Notes: generated by a model from the sequence alone, not told the origin. A DNA stretch of 51,341 bases from an uncultured Colwellia sp. (GCA_913063325.1 CAJXYE010000030.1:1-51341); one strand, 5' to 3'; shown: positions 27,356 to 37,309, counted from the first letter of the stretch. Made by a program: numbers and translations.

Positions 27356-28957
27356 TCATGTCTTTATATTGTGCTCACGTAACTTCATCGCTATTTTATT
27401 GTGTGACACCTTTAAACGCTCAGCAAGTTTACGCGTTGTTGGAAATAACGGGTATAAGTGTGCCAGCAATTTAGCTTCAAACTCGCGTTGTGCACTAGAC
27501 CAATCATGCACATCCTCCAGACTGACATCATTTATTTCTGCAGCATTGGCTGAATATTTTTTCAGTACTTGTTGCAAGTCATCTACGCTAATGTTGCCAC
27601 CATTATTTAGCGCGACCACGCTAAATAGAACATTTTGTAATTGCCTAATATTACCTGGCCATGAAAAACGCTGTAATAAGGCAAGGGCTTGTGCTGTAAG
27701 CTTGGGTTTAGTAGAGCTATTTGACTGACTATTACTGACTTGTTTGGCGGCATTTTCAATGAATAAATTAGCGAGTAACTCAATATCTGCAAGACGCTCC
27801 CTAAGTGGCGGCAGTTCGATACTCAGTACGTTAAGACGATAATAAAGATCTTCTCTAAACGTTTTTTGATTAATTAATTTTGCTAAGTTCTGATGGCTAG
27901 CACTGATAATGCGAATATTAGCGAACAACTCCTTAGTACCACCAACACGGCGATAAGTAAGATCTTGCAAAAAACGTAATAACTTAGCTTGTAAATACGG
28001 TGACATTTCAGCTATCTCATCTAAAAATAAACAACCGCCTTCCGCTAATTCAACGAGTCCAGGTTTACCGCCTTTTTGTGCGCCAGTAAAGGCACCACTT
28101 TCATAACCAAAAAGCTCACTTTCTAATAAGTGTTCCGGTAATGCAGAGCAATTAATCGCTAAAAAAGGCGCTTTAGCCCTTGAACTCGCCTGATGTAAAG
28201 CTCTGGCAATTAACTCCTTACCAGTACCTGTTTCACCACTAATGAGTACGGGTAAATCTAATTCAGCAAAACGTTTTCCTTGCTCTTTAATTAAACTGAT
28301 ACTGTTTGACTGGCCAATGATGTTGTCAAAGCTGTGCTCTTGATGACTTTGCATTAGAGAAATTTGCCGCCCAAGAGTATCCATAGAGCGCAGCAGCAAT
28401 ACCGAGCCGTTAGCCTCTTTTAAATTATTTTTTACTGAGTTAGTGGCTGAATTCAATAACACTGGACTTATATCAAGAATATAGGCTGTTCCTTGAATAG
28501 TAATGGCTTGACTGGTGGCTGTATTAGTCAGCATGGCCTTATTAATTTTGCTAATAAAATTATCAATAGGCTTGCCCAAGTAATCTAGAGCAGTTAAATC
28601 AGAGTTAGGCCCCGCGACTTTTGCCATAAGTTTATGGCTGGCCTTATTCATCGCTAAGATATTGCCCCGACTATCAAGATCAATAATCGGCTCTGGCATT
28701 TTGTCTAATAATGCTTGTAAGTGATTTGCTCGCTGCTCGCTAGGAAGCCAGTTTATAGACTCAACGCTAATTACTCCCACAACATCAGCTAAGCAAGACT
28801 TAATTTTAGACAAGGTTAGTTCATCATATTCAAGATGTAGGTAGGTGAAACAACTGGTAATTTCTACTGCTTTTAAATTCCAATCTTGTTTCGCAAACAC
28901 CGCTAATATTTCTTGTGAAATACCAACCCGGTCGTTTGATTCAATAACAATACGCAT
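27356..28957 (-). CDS. tyrR: TyrR-family transcriptional regulator with sigma-54 activation motif
   Basis: 533 aa. Order: N-terminal ACT domain (~1-65, binds aromatic amino acids), PAS domain (~78-140), AAA+ domain (~208-440) and a C-terminal helix-turn-helix (~510-531). Walker A GETGTGKE (241-248), GAFTGA (288-293) and FLDE Walker B (311-314) are all intact. E. coli TyrR lacks a working GAFTGA and uses sigma-70; here the loop that contacts sigma-54 is complete. The gene is divergent from methionine gamma-lyase, and the gap between them has a TyrR box and a sigma-54 promoter. A weak second box near 28982-28999 could mean autoregulation. Confidence 0.9.
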   Translation of the reverse strand: MRIVIESNDRVGISQEILAVFAKQDWNLKAVEITSCFTYLHLEYDELTLSKIKSCLADVVGVISVESINWLPSEQRANHLQALLDKMPEPIIDLDSRGNILAMNKASHKLMAKVAGPNSDLTALDYLGKPIDNFISKINKAMLTNTATSQAITIQGTAYILDISPVLLNSATNSVKNNLKEANGSVLLLRSMDTLGRQISLMQSHQEHSFDNIIGQSNSISLIKEQGKRFAELDLPVLISGETGTGKELIARALHQASSRAKAPFLAINCSALPEHLLESELFGYESGAFTGAQKGGKPGLVELAEGGCLFLDEIAEMSPYLQAKLLRFLQDLTYRRVGGTKELFANIRIISASHQNLAKLINQKTFREDLYYRLNVLSIELPPLRERLADIELLANLFIENAAKQVSNSQSNSSTKPKLTAQALALLQRFSWPGNIRQLQNVLFSVVALNNGGNISVDDLQQVLKKYSANAAEINDVSLEDVHDWSSAQREFEAKLLAHLYPLFPTTRKLAERLKVSHNKIAMKLREHNIKT

Positions 28958-28981
28958 AAATAGAAGCGCCTCAAATTAACT

Positions 28982-28999
28982 TGTACTATAAATATGACA
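28982..28999. promoter_or_regulatory. Weak second TyrR-box-like site
   Basis: TGTAC-N8-TGACA has the right spacing of TGTAA-N8-TTACA but two mismatches. It lies 25 bp before the tyrR start codon, where binding could repress tyrR. Confidence 0.3.
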
Positions 29000-29112
29000 C
29001 AGTAATAAAATCAGTACAAACTTATAAGTCGATAAGAATAAGCAATTAATCCATTAAAACCTATGTTTAGCGCATTATATATAGCGGTTAAATACTTATC
29101 ACCCTAAAACCT

Positions 29113-29130
29113 TGTAATAAAATGGTTACA
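29113..29130. promoter_or_regulatory. TyrR box
   Basis: TGTAATAAAATGGTTACA fits the symmetric core TGTAA-N8-TTACA of the TyrR operator exactly. Its centre lies about 96 bp upstream of the start predicted from the sigma-54 promoter at 29191, a normal enhancer distance. Confidence 0.75.
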
Positions 29131-29190
29131 AAACTAGTGTACCACTAACACAAAAAAACCTATCCATTTGAAAAGCATAGCTTTTATTGA

Positions 29191-29206
29191 TTGGCACTAT
29201 AATTGC
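29191..29206 (+). promoter_or_regulatory. Sigma-54 promoter of the methionine gamma-lyase gene
   Basis: TTGGCACTATAATTGC matches the -24/-12 consensus (TGGCAC-N5-TTGC) with correct spacing. Transcription would start near 29218, about 55 nt before the start codon at 29273. Confidence 0.8.
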
Positions 29207-29272
29207 TCTTCTTAATATAAGACTACCGTAAATATAACAATAATAATTTAATCTCACTTTGGAAGATAAGCC

Positions 29273-30514
29273 ATGACCCAGTTTAAGAGCGACAACATAG
29301 AAACTAAAGCCATCCACGCCGGCAGAATTGATGATAAACAATTCGGCTCACTGGCAACGCCTTTATACCAAACTTCGACCTTTATTTTTGATAATGCGCA
29401 ACAAGGTGGCGATCGTTTTGCCGGTGAAAGCGAGGGTTATATTTACACTCGGTTAGGTAATCCTACTACACGTCAGTTAGAGCAGCGCGTGGCGGCAATG
29501 GAATGTATGGATGATGCAGCAGCAACAGCAACGGGTATGGCAGCTGTCTCAGCAGCGTTGCTAACTAACTTGCAAGCTGGCGATCATATGATTTCATCAA
29601 AAGCCGTTTATGGCTGTTCATTTGCTTTGATGAGCCACATGCTTAAAAAATTCGCTATCGACGTAACCTTTGTTGATATGACAGATCCTGAAAACATTAA
29701 GTCGGCCATTAAAGTAAATACCAAATTAGTCTTTTTAGAAACACCAATTAACCCAAACTTAGTGGTATTAGATTTAGAAAAAATTTGCGCAATTGCCAAA
29801 GAGCATAAATTATTGTCTATTGTAGATAACACCTTCCTTACTCCAGTTTTACAGCAGCCCGCTAAATTTGGCGCAGATGTTGTTGTGCACAGCGCGACTA
29901 AGTACCTTAACGGCCATGGTGATGTTGTCGCTGGCATTGTTTGTGGTAGTTTTGAGATGATCAACGAGATAAAAATGACCACGCTCAAAGATATCGGTGC
30001 CACAATGAGTCCACACGATGCTTGGCTAATTATGCGAGGCCTTAAAACATTGCCTATTCGCATGGATAGACATTGCAGTAATGCCCAGACTGTCGCTGAG
30101 TTTTTAGAGCAGCACCCTATGGTGTCAGATGTTTATTATCCTGGCCTTAAAAGTCATCCTGGACATAAATTTATTGGCAAGCAAATGAAAGCTGCTGGTG
30201 GTGTTATCGCTTTTGAATTAAATACCGATCTTGCCGGTGGCACCGCATTTATTGACGCGATGGAGCTGTTTTCAATAGCGGTCAGCTTAGGTGATGCTGA
30301 ATCTTTAATTCAACACCCTGCTTCTATGACACACTCCCCTTATACACCAGAAGAGCGTGAAAATGCAGGCATTAGTGATAGTTTAATTCGTATTTCAGTC
30401 GGTCTAGAAAGTGTCGACGATATTATTGCTGACTTAACGCAAGCTTTAGCCAAAGTAAGTCAGGCGACTGCAGATAAAGTAACTCCTATCACTAAAGCTT
30501 CTAATGCAGCTTAG
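29273..30514 (+). CDS. megL: Methionine gamma-lyase (PLP-dependent)
   Basis: 413 aa Cys/Met-metabolism enzyme. It splits methionine to methanethiol, 2-oxobutyrate and ammonia. The PLP lysine is Lys210 in SATKYLNGHGD, the YTRLGNPT motif binds PLP phosphate from the neighbouring subunit, and Cys115 in KAVYGCSF corresponds to the cysteine typical of true methionine gamma-lyases, separating it from cystathionine gamma-synthase and gamma-lyase. Length matches the family (~398). Control by TyrR and sigma-54 is predicted from the upstream sites, so nitrogen or amino-acid supply may govern it. Confidence 0.9.
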   Translation: MTQFKSDNIETKAIHAGRIDDKQFGSLATPLYQTSTFIFDNAQQGGDRFAGESEGYIYTRLGNPTTRQLEQRVAAMECMDDAAATATGMAAVSAALLTNLQAGDHMISSKAVYGCSFALMSHMLKKFAIDVTFVDMTDPENIKSAIKVNTKLVFLETPINPNLVVLDLEKICAIAKEHKLLSIVDNTFLTPVLQQPAKFGADVVVHSATKYLNGHGDVVAGIVCGSFEMINEIKMTTLKDIGATMSPHDAWLIMRGLKTLPIRMDRHCSNAQTVAEFLEQHPMVSDVYYPGLKSHPGHKFIGKQMKAAGGVIAFELNTDLAGGTAFIDAMELFSIAVSLGDAESLIQHPASMTHSPYTPEERENAGISDSLIRISVGLESVDDIIADLTQALAKVSQATADKVTPITKASNAA

Positions 30515-30579
30515 TTTTACTTAAATTAGAATAAGTTAGCTTAAGAGATTGAAGCTAATATAAAAAAATAAAACAACAA

Positions 30580-30614
30580 AAAGCCCCAATATGTGAATTA
30601 CATATTGGGGCTTT
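30580..30614 (-). terminator. Terminator between megL and the HIT gene
   Basis: AAAGCCCCAATATGT pairs perfectly with ACATATTGGGGCTTT over a 5-nt loop. The T-rich side is on the minus strand (TTTTTGTTGTTTTA), so it mainly ends the HIT gene but can also stop megL transcripts. Confidence 0.85.
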
Positions 30615-30666
30615 AAATTAATAACGATGAAAACTCATTATTAACAGAAACATTGCTCAGCAAAGG

Positions 30667-31101
30667 CTATTTATCGCTAAAAATTACCGCTAGTTGTGGC
30701 AGTAACTTAGCTTTCAATGCAGTTACTTCTTCGTCTGAATAAGGCGTTAACGCTTGCTGCCCCCAAATAGGTTTTGGCCATTGCGCATCACTTTTAAAGC
30801 GAACAACGTGGTGAACATGTAATTGCTCTACGACATTACCCAACGCGGCAACATTCATTTTATCGCCATCAAAAACTTGCATAAGCAACTCACTCAACAA
30901 GCTAGACTCATTAAGTAATTGCTGTTGTTGCTGCCAATCTAACTGATAAATTTCACTAATCTCAGCAACTTTAGGCACTAAAATAAACCAGGGATAAGCA
31001 CTATCGTTACACAGTAATAGTTTACACAGAGGGAAATCCGCCAACTCAATACCATCAGTCACTAGTTGCGGGTGCAAATTAAATGTTGTTGCTTCAGTCA
31101 T
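30667..31101 (-). CDS. HIT-family (histidine triad) protein
   Basis: 144 aa. Nucleotide-binding HIT fold: WFILVPKVAEI near the middle and the triad segment QLHVHHVVRF near residue 95. Only two of the three canonical triad histidines are in register (H-V-H-H-V-V), a variant that also occurs in some gammaproteobacterial HIT proteins. Substrate probably a dinucleoside polyphosphate or nucleotide conjugate, but specificity cannot be read. Only 65 bp separates it from the upstream ylqF gene. Confidence 0.82.
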   Translation of the reverse strand: MTEATTFNLHPQLVTDGIELADFPLCKLLLCNDSAYPWFILVPKVAEISEIYQLDWQQQQQLLNESSLLSELLMQVFDGDKMNVAALGNVVEQLHVHHVVRFKSDAQWPKPIWGQQALTPYSDEEVTALKAKLLPQLAVIFSDK

Positions 31102-31166
31102 GATTAAAACCTTGTTGTGAACAAATTATTATTAATGTTAACCGTTAAAACTTATGCTTAAACCCG

Positions 31167-32099
31167 TTAACGTTTATTCTTACGACCACGACCACGAGCG
31201 GTTTTCTTTGCTTCTCTGGCAGCAATTCGTTTCTCTTCTAACTCGGCAAAGTGTGCGTTTTCAGAGTCAATGATGTCCGGTAATTCAAAAGAAATAGCAC
31301 CTAGTGTTTTATCACGAATTTCATTGATCAATATGACTGCCGCTTTATGTAAATCAACACGACCACCACTTTTAACACAGCTACGTTTACGGCCAATGGC
31401 TTCAATTAAATCTTCTTCATGCTCTGGTAACTCTTCAAGCTTATAGCGTTCCATTACCCGCTTAGGATAATTTTTAAGTAAGTAGTCTGCGGCAAAATAA
31501 GCGATATCATCATGATCAAAAGCTGTATCTTTTACCGCACCTGATACGGCTAAGCGATAGCCTGAATTTAGGTTAGCAATTTTTGGCCATAACATGCCTG
31601 GCGTATCAAAAAGGTACAAACCTTCTTCAAGACGGATACGCTGCTGCCCTTTAGTGACCGCTGGCTCATTACCCACTTTTGCTTTTGCTTTACCAACTAA
31701 AGTATTGAGTAATGTCGATTTTCCCACATTGGGTATGCCCATTATCATTGCATTAATTTGCTTACCGTCTTCATCTTTATTTGGCACCAATTTACGAATT
31801 AAATGAACAAGGTTTTTTGCGACACTCGGCTGCTCTGTCGTTAACGCAATCGCTTTTACATTATGCTGAGATTCTAAATAATCTAACCAAATCTTGGTAC
31901 TTTCAGGATCCGCTAAATCACTTTTATTAAGAATTTTTATCAGTGGCTTGTCACCTCTGATCTCAGTGATCATAGGATTTTCACTGCTAAAGGGTAAACG
32001 CGCATCACACACTTCAATAACCACATCTATTTGCGGTAATATCTCTTTTATTTCTTTTTGCGCTTTGTGCATGTGGCCTGGAAACCAGTTAATCGCCAT
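31167..32099 (-). CDS. ylqF: Ribosome biogenesis GTPase YlqF/RbgA
   Basis: 310 aa from ATG 32099, where the family start MAINWFPGHMHKA begins; the frame is open to 32141. Circularly permuted GTPase: G4 (LNKSDLA, ~59) comes before G1 (GIPNVGKST, ~122) and G3 (DTPG, ~170). The C-terminal domain ends in a lysine/arginine-rich tail (KKTARGRGRKNKR). In Bacillus the orthologue helps late 50S assembly; the role in gammaproteobacteria is less well known. Confidence 0.92.
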   Translation of the reverse strand: MAINWFPGHMHKAQKEIKEILPQIDVVIEVCDARLPFSSENPMITEIRGDKPLIKILNKSDLADPESTKIWLDYLESQHNVKAIALTTEQPSVAKNLVHLIRKLVPNKDEDGKQINAMIMGIPNVGKSTLLNTLVGKAKAKVGNEPAVTKGQQRIRLEEGLYLFDTPGMLWPKIANLNSGYRLAVSGAVKDTAFDHDDIAYFAADYLLKNYPKRVMERYKLEELPEHEEDLIEAIGRKRSCVKSGGRVDLHKAAVILINEIRDKTLGAISFELPDIIDSENAHFAELEEKRIAAREAKKTARGRGRKNKR

Positions 32100-32232
32100 G
32101 AAAATCCTAAGGTAACTATTATAATGGCGCAATTTTAACAAGCTTTTAGCTAGTGTGGCTAGCCATACTCGTACTTTATAGCAAACGAATTAATTAATCG
32201 GCCAACTTAACGCTAAATTAATCCGATTGGTT

Positions 32233-33150
32233 TCATATCAAACGGGATAAATAGCGATCTTTATATTGACGGGGACTAAGGCCATAAAACTTTTTAAAGC
32301 TACGACTAAAATGGCTGGTATTAGTAAAACCTAAGGCAAAACATGTTTGGGTTATTTGTTCACCTTTTTTCAACAACACCGCGGCTTTCTTTAAACGACC
32401 TTGTAATTGATAAGCCATAGGACTGCAGCCTAGATGGACTTTAAATTCATGAAAAAATTTCGTCCGGCTCATGCAAGAAATTCGCGCTAAATCATCAATA
32501 TTTATATTTTCATTTAAGTGTAATTCAATATGGTTTAACGCTGCACTTAAACCATTATTATCCGGCTCTTGTTGTGAGAATGCCAAAATAAATTCACGAG
32601 TCTGCTGATGTAATAATCGAATAGTTAACTCTGATACAGCCAACGCGACCATAGCACTTCGGTCGGGATGATTTTCTGAATAAATTTTCACAATACGATT
32701 TAAGACGTTTTGGGTTTCACTATTGTGGTGAGTATGTACAAGTTTGTCATCGTATTGCCACTGCCCAAAAGCTTGATTGATTGGTTTCTGCTGGTTAAGC
32801 ATGGCTGAAACTTGCTGCACTCTATCACTGGATATTTCTATCGCTAAACAGGTAGTCGGCTCGGCTATTTTTGCGATAGGAAAATCGATTTCTACTGAGC
32901 TACCAGGCGCCATAATGAAAGACTCATGGGGTAAAAACTCACCATGAAAATTATCAGATGTACTGTGCATTACTTTTTTACCTGTCACCATCGCACAAAA
33001 AAGTAATTGGTCCGATTTTAACTGAACTCTATTAGCTTGCTGATAAGTATCATAAATACTCAATTCCGATTCAGGACCTGCAAAGGTGAGTTTATTTTCA
33101 ACCAGTACTTTTGGTGGCTGTCTAACACTATCAATGGCTTGTGTGATCAT
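32233..33150 (-). CDS. AraC-family transcriptional regulator
   Basis: 305 aa. N-terminal cupin-like sensor domain (~30-190) and C-terminal double HTH of AraC type (~205-300): ISCMSRTKFFHEFKVHLG is helix-turn-helix 1 and ALGFTNTSHFSRSFKKFYG followed by SPRQYKDR is the signature of the second. Divergent from an aldehyde dehydrogenase, which it probably controls. The gap contains AAGGT-AAATA-ACCTT at 33228-33242, a possible operator. Confidence 0.88.
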   Translation of the reverse strand: MITQAIDSVRQPPKVLVENKLTFAGPESELSIYDTYQQANRVQLKSDQLLFCAMVTGKKVMHSTSDNFHGEFLPHESFIMAPGSSVEIDFPIAKIAEPTTCLAIEISSDRVQQVSAMLNQQKPINQAFGQWQYDDKLVHTHHNSETQNVLNRIVKIYSENHPDRSAMVALAVSELTIRLLHQQTREFILAFSQQEPDNNGLSAALNHIELHLNENINIDDLARISCMSRTKFFHEFKVHLGCSPMAYQLQGRLKKAAVLLKKGEQITQTCFALGFTNTSHFSRSFKKFYGLSPRQYKDRYLSRLI

Positions 33151-33333
33151 AAAAGTTAATCCGTTAATGTGAACTAATAGGCAAGTTTTCTGAATTTACA
33201 GCACAGTTAAGTTATCACTTATTGTCTAAGGTAAATAACCTTGTACAAAAACACAATAGCAAAATACAACAATAAAAATCGCTGTAAAAGCAAACTACCT
33301 GCTCAACAAGCGAACAAAACTCAGAGGAAAGTT

Positions 33334-34854
33334 ATGATTTATACAAACCCCGGTTCAGAGAATGCAGTAATTAACTTCAAAACACGTTACCAGAACTTTA
33401 TTGGTGGTCAGTGGGTTGAGCCACAAAATGGTAAGTATTTCGACAATGTTAGCCCTGTAAATGGTCAGGTGTTCTGTCAAATCCCACAATCTGATCACCT
33501 TGATATTGAACTCGCTCTTGATGCAGCACATAAAGCTAAAGAAGCTTGGGGCACAACATCTGTCACCGACAGATCAAATACCTTATTGAGAATTGCTGAT
33601 AGATTAGAGCAAAATTTAGAATTACTTGCTGTCGCTGAAACATGGGACAACGGTAAAGCGGTACGTGAAACCTTAGCAGCAGATATTCCACTCGCGGTTG
33701 ATCACTTCCGTTACTTTGCTGGTTGTTTACGTGCACAGGAAGGTTCTCTCGCTGAGTTAGATGAGAAAACAGTTTCATATCATTTTCATGAGCCTTTAGG
33801 TGTTGTTGGTCAAATTATCCCATGGAACTTCCCTATATTAATGGCAGCATGGAAACTTGCGCCAGCATTAGCTGCGGGAAATTGTGTAATACTAAAACCT
33901 GCCGAGCAAACCCCCGCATCAATTTTAGTATTGATGGAATTAATTGAAGACCTATTGCCTGCTGGTGTGCTTAACATTGTCAATGGTTTTGGCGCTGAAG
34001 CAGGTGAGGCATTAGCGACCAGTACACGCATTGCCAAAATAGCTTTTACTGGCTCAACACCTGTCGGTGAAAAAATTATGCAAGCGGCGGCGAAGAATAT
34101 CATCCCATCAACGGTAGAGCTTGGCGGTAAATCACCCAATATCTTCTTTGAAGATGTACTTGACCACGAAGATGAATACTTAAGTAAATGTATTGAAGGT
34201 GCTGTACTTGCCTATTTCAACCAAGGCGAAGTATGTACTTGTCCATCACGTTTACTTGTTCAAGAAGATATTTACGACAAGTTTGTTGAAAAAGTTATTG
34301 AGCGTACCAAAGCTATTACTCGCGGTAACCCATTAGATACAACGACCATGGTTGGTGCTCAAGCCTCTAAGCAGCAATTTGATAAGATTTTAAGCTATAT
34401 TCAAATTGGTAAAGATGAAGGCGCAGAAGTTCTAATGGGCGGTAACGTTGAGCAATTAACCGATGAGTTAAACAGTGGTTTTTACATTCAACCTACTTTA
34501 TTGAAAGGCACCAATGACATGCGCGTATTCCAAGAAGAAATTTTTGGCCCTGTTATTTCACTTACCACCTTTAAAGATGAAGCAGAAGCACTTGAGTTAG
34601 CAAATAGCTCTGAATTTGGCTTAGGCGCAGGCGTGTGGTCTCGTGATATGAACCGTGCTTATCGTATGGGCAGAAAAATAGAAGCAGGCCGTGTTTGGAC
34701 AAATTGTTATCACATGTACCCTGCTCACGCTGCCTTTGGTGGTTACAAAAAATCTGGCGTTGGTCGTGAAACCCATAAAATGGCATTAGAGCAATACCAA
34801 CAAACCAAGAACTTATTGGTTAGCTACGATGTGAATCCGCTAGGTTTTTTCTAA
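33334..34854 (+). CDS. NAD(P)-dependent aldehyde dehydrogenase (AldB/ExaC type)
   Basis: 506 aa from ATG 33334 with an excellent AGAGGAAA site; the upstream codons to 33241 are not family-like. It oxidises aldehydes such as acetaldehyde to acids. The catalytic Cys lies in [11 protein letters not shown], the general base Glu in [13 protein letters not shown] and the cofactor loop in GSTPVGEKI. The length equals ExaC/AcoD enzymes of ethanol and acetoin metabolism (506 aa) and is close to AldB of E. coli (512 aa). Divergent AraC gene; terminator downstream. The exact substrate cannot be told. Confidence 0.9.
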   Translation: MIYTNPGSENAVINFKTRYQNFIGGQWVEPQNGKYFDNVSPVNGQVFCQIPQSDHLDIELALDAAHKAKEAWGTTSVTDRSNTLLRIADRLEQNLELLAVAETWDNGKAVRETLAADIPLAVDHFRYFAGCLRAQEGSLAELDEKTVSYHFHEPLGVVGQIIPWNFPILMAAWKLAPALAAGNCVILKPAEQTPASILVLMELIEDLLPAGVLNIVNGFGAEAGEALATSTRIAKIAFTGSTPVGEKIMQAAAKNIIPSTVELGGKSPNIFFEDVLDHEDEYLSKCIEGAVLAYFNQGEVCTCPSRLLVQEDIYDKFVEKVIERTKAITRGNPLDTTTMVGAQASKQQFDKILSYIQIGKDEGAEVLMGGNVEQLTDELNSGFYIQPTLLKGTNDMRVFQEEIFGPVISLTTFKDEAEALELANSSEFGLGAGVWSRDMNRAYRMGRKIEAGRVWTNCYHMYPAHAAFGGYKKSGVGRETHKMALEQYQQTKNLLVSYDVNPLGFF

Positions 34855-34897
34855 AGCCATATTTTTAATCCCCCACTAAAAACAACACTCGTTTTAT

Positions 34898-34940
34898 GCC
34901 AGCTTAGCTTTCCTTTTAAAGGAACTAAGCTGGCTTTTTT
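34898..34940 (+). terminator. Rho-independent terminator after aldehyde dehydrogenase
   Basis: GCCAGCTTAG (34898-34907) pairs with CTAAGCTGGC (34925-34934) around a smaller internal TTCC/GGAA hairpin, followed by TTTTTT. Confidence 0.9.
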
Positions 34941-35094
34941 CACTTTATACTTGTTCAAAGATTTTCTTACAACTCCACAAATTTTTTAGTAGCTAAGCAT
35001 TAAGTTATTGATGATAATGCTAATCATTAAGTACGTTCTCAACATGTACATTTATCATTTTATATTTACCGTTAAGAAGAGTTAGCTAAAATCT

Positions 35095-35901
35095 ATGAGT
35101 AAAAAATTCTACGTTATCTGGAAAGGCGCCCAAACAGGCATATTCACTACTTGGCCTGAAGTACAGCAACATACTGCTGGTCGCTCTGATGCCCAATACA
35201 TGGGTTTTGAATCAAAGCCAGCAGCTGAACAAGCCTTTGCTTCAACTTACACTAAAGCATTAATGCAACGTTCGTTAAGTAAAAAAGGCGGTTCAACACC
35301 ACCACCGACTTCTAGCCGCAAGACAAGTGCAAAAAGCACAAGTGCTAAATCAGCCACCATCAGCCCTAATGGCCCAAGTGATGTTGAAATATACTGCGAC
35401 GGTGCTTGCTCTCCTAACCCTGGTAAGTCAGGCACCGGTATTGCTGTATATGAATTAGGTAAAGTAACTTCGCTGTATTTTGGCTTATATGAAAAAAATG
35501 GTACCAACAATACCGCAGAGCTCAACGGCTTACTTTCATCGTTTCAATTAGCACAGCACTTTATTGAGAAAAATAGTGAACAGAGTATTTGTATACTCTC
35601 TGATTCGAAATATTCAATTGACTGTATCACTAAGTGGGCAAAAGGTTGGCAAGCAAAAGGCTGGACCCGTGGTAAAGGCGAAGAAATTAAAAATCTAGCT
35701 CTAGTACAGCAATGTTACGCGGTCTATAAAACCATACACACTAAAATCACCATTCGTCACGTTAAAGGTCACGCCAATATAGAAGGTAATGAATTGGCAG
35801 ATAGAATGGCGGTATTAGCAAGAAAACAGCAACAAGTCCCTATGATCCGTTATGCACAAGCGATTGACATCAAAACGATACTTGCTCAAGAATCTGGCTA
35901 A
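35095..35901 (+). CDS. Ribonuclease HI with N-terminal RNA:DNA hybrid-binding domain
   Basis: 268 aa. N-terminal caulimovirus/eukaryotic RNase H1-type domain (MSKKFYVIWKGAQTGIFTTW, residues 1-45), a threonine/serine/lysine-rich linker, then the RNase H fold (~95-245). The four catalytic acids are visible: Asp in IYCDGACSPNPG, Glu in NTAELNGL, Asp in ILSDSKYS, Asp in GNELADRMA. Degrades RNA in RNA:DNA hybrids. The HBD fusion is common in eukaryotes but less usual for bacterial RnhA; E. coli RnhA (155 aa) lacks it. Standing alone, between terminators. Confidence 0.92.
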   Translation: MSKKFYVIWKGAQTGIFTTWPEVQQHTAGRSDAQYMGFESKPAAEQAFASTYTKALMQRSLSKKGGSTPPPTSSRKTSAKSTSAKSATISPNGPSDVEIYCDGACSPNPGKSGTGIAVYELGKVTSLYFGLYEKNGTNNTAELNGLLSSFQLAQHFIEKNSEQSICILSDSKYSIDCITKWAKGWQAKGWTRGKGEEIKNLALVQQCYAVYKTIHTKITIRHVKGHANIEGNELADRMAVLARKQQQVPMIRYAQAIDIKTILAQESG

Positions 35902-35983
35902 TTAGCTTGGTAAGCTATTCTTCCCCCTAACGGCCTTAAAAACTAGCAGACAATAATATCAACCCAACTTGAGCTGACAATAT

Positions 35984-37246
35984 ATGCCATTGAACATTAT
36001 CATTACGCTTTTGTTATTACTGACAACAGCCTTTATACTTTCTCGGATATTTACCCTGCCAAGAAATATTTGGCTGTTATTTATTTCTCAGCCCTTGGTT
36101 ATGTCAGCTTCACCTATTATCGTTTTTATTGGCGGCATATTATCCAGTAAGATGGCCGATGATCCTTCGCTAGCGACACTACCCATTACCTTAATGATTC
36201 TTGGTGTTGCTGCAGGCTCAATTCCTGCAGCCATGTTAGCTAAAATAAAAGGCAGAAAGTTCGCAGTCTACGTTGGTCTAAGTTGCTCTTTAACTGCGGT
36301 AATACTCGCCATGATTGCGGCAAAAATGGCGACGTTTGAACTATTCTCTTTTGCCAGCTTACTTATTGGTGTTGGCGGGGCATTCACCCAACAGTTGCGG
36401 TTTGCGGCTATCGAAAGCAGCTTAAATCCTGACGATGTACCTAAGATATTATCCATCTTAATGCTCAGTGGCGTATTCGCCGCATTTTTAGGCCCTGAAG
36501 TCGCTGTTGCTGGTAAAGACTGGCTGACTTCACCCCACGGTTATGCCGGATCTTTCTTATTGCTTGCCGCGTTTATTATTGGCGCCATGATAATGATGAC
36601 GGCCTTTAAAAATCCGCCCATTAATGATGACGAAATAGTCGGTAAAACAAGACCCTTGAGTGAAATAGCTAAACAACCCATTTTTCTGATTGCCATTTGT
36701 ACTGCAACCATTGGTTTTGCGCTAATGAGTTACTTAATGACTGCAACCCCTATCAGCATGCATCACCTGCAAGGGCACAGTTTAAATGAGACAAAGTGGG
36801 TGATTCAAAGCCACATTGCCGCTATGTACCTACCGTCTTTATTCACTCCTTGGTTAGTAAAGTACTTGAAGCTTAAAGGTCTAATGATCATAGGTACGTT
36901 AATTTATAGCCTAGTCGCGTTTATTGCACTTTCTGGCCATGAAGTTATGCATTACTGGTGGGCGTTAATTTTATTGGGTATTGGCTGGAACTTCTTATTT
37001 TTGACGGGTACCTCGTTATTACCTCAAAGCTATCACGCCAGCGAACGCCATAAAGTACAAGCAACCAATGACTTCGTCTTGTTCGGATTTCAGGCCGCTG
37101 CTTCATTGCTTGCAGGTTGGGTATTATTTAATGCAGGCTGGCATTGGGTGGTTATCACCAGCCTACCTTTTATACTGGTTCTCTTTACGGTTATAGGCTT
37201 TTACCATAAACAGCAACAAGCTTTACAGCCGAAAGAAAAGCTGTAA
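35984..37246 (+). CDS. Major facilitator superfamily transporter
   Basis: 420 aa with about twelve hydrophobic helices in two halves and a loop at ~205-225 (NPPINDDEIVGKTRP). The MFS motif-A-like segment KIKGRKFAVYVG is present in the first half. Substrate cannot be inferred; it is not adjacent to a metabolic operon. Codirectional with rnhA but 80 bp away. Confidence 0.85.
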   Translation: MPLNIIITLLLLLTTAFILSRIFTLPRNIWLLFISQPLVMSASPIIVFIGGILSSKMADDPSLATLPITLMILGVAAGSIPAAMLAKIKGRKFAVYVGLSCSLTAVILAMIAAKMATFELFSFASLLIGVGGAFTQQLRFAAIESSLNPDDVPKILSILMLSGVFAAFLGPEVAVAGKDWLTSPHGYAGSFLLLAAFIIGAMIMMTAFKNPPINDDEIVGKTRPLSEIAKQPIFLIAICTATIGFALMSYLMTATPISMHHLQGHSLNETKWVIQSHIAAMYLPSLFTPWLVKYLKLKGLMIIGTLIYSLVAFIALSGHEVMHYWWALILLGIGWNFLFLTGTSLLPQSYHASERHKVQATNDFVLFGFQAAASLLAGWVLFNAGWHWVVITSLPFILVLFTVIGFYHKQQQALQPKEKL

Positions 37247-37309
37247 TAGTTTTATCAACTGACCTAAAGGCTTTTAGTTAACTAAAAATAAAATAGATAA
37301 GGATTTGTT

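Noticed and set aside
29126..29341. Minus-strand open frame overlapping the megL start
   Set aside because: It crosses the TyrR box and sigma-54 promoter and lies antisense to the conserved megL N terminus; no family resemblance.
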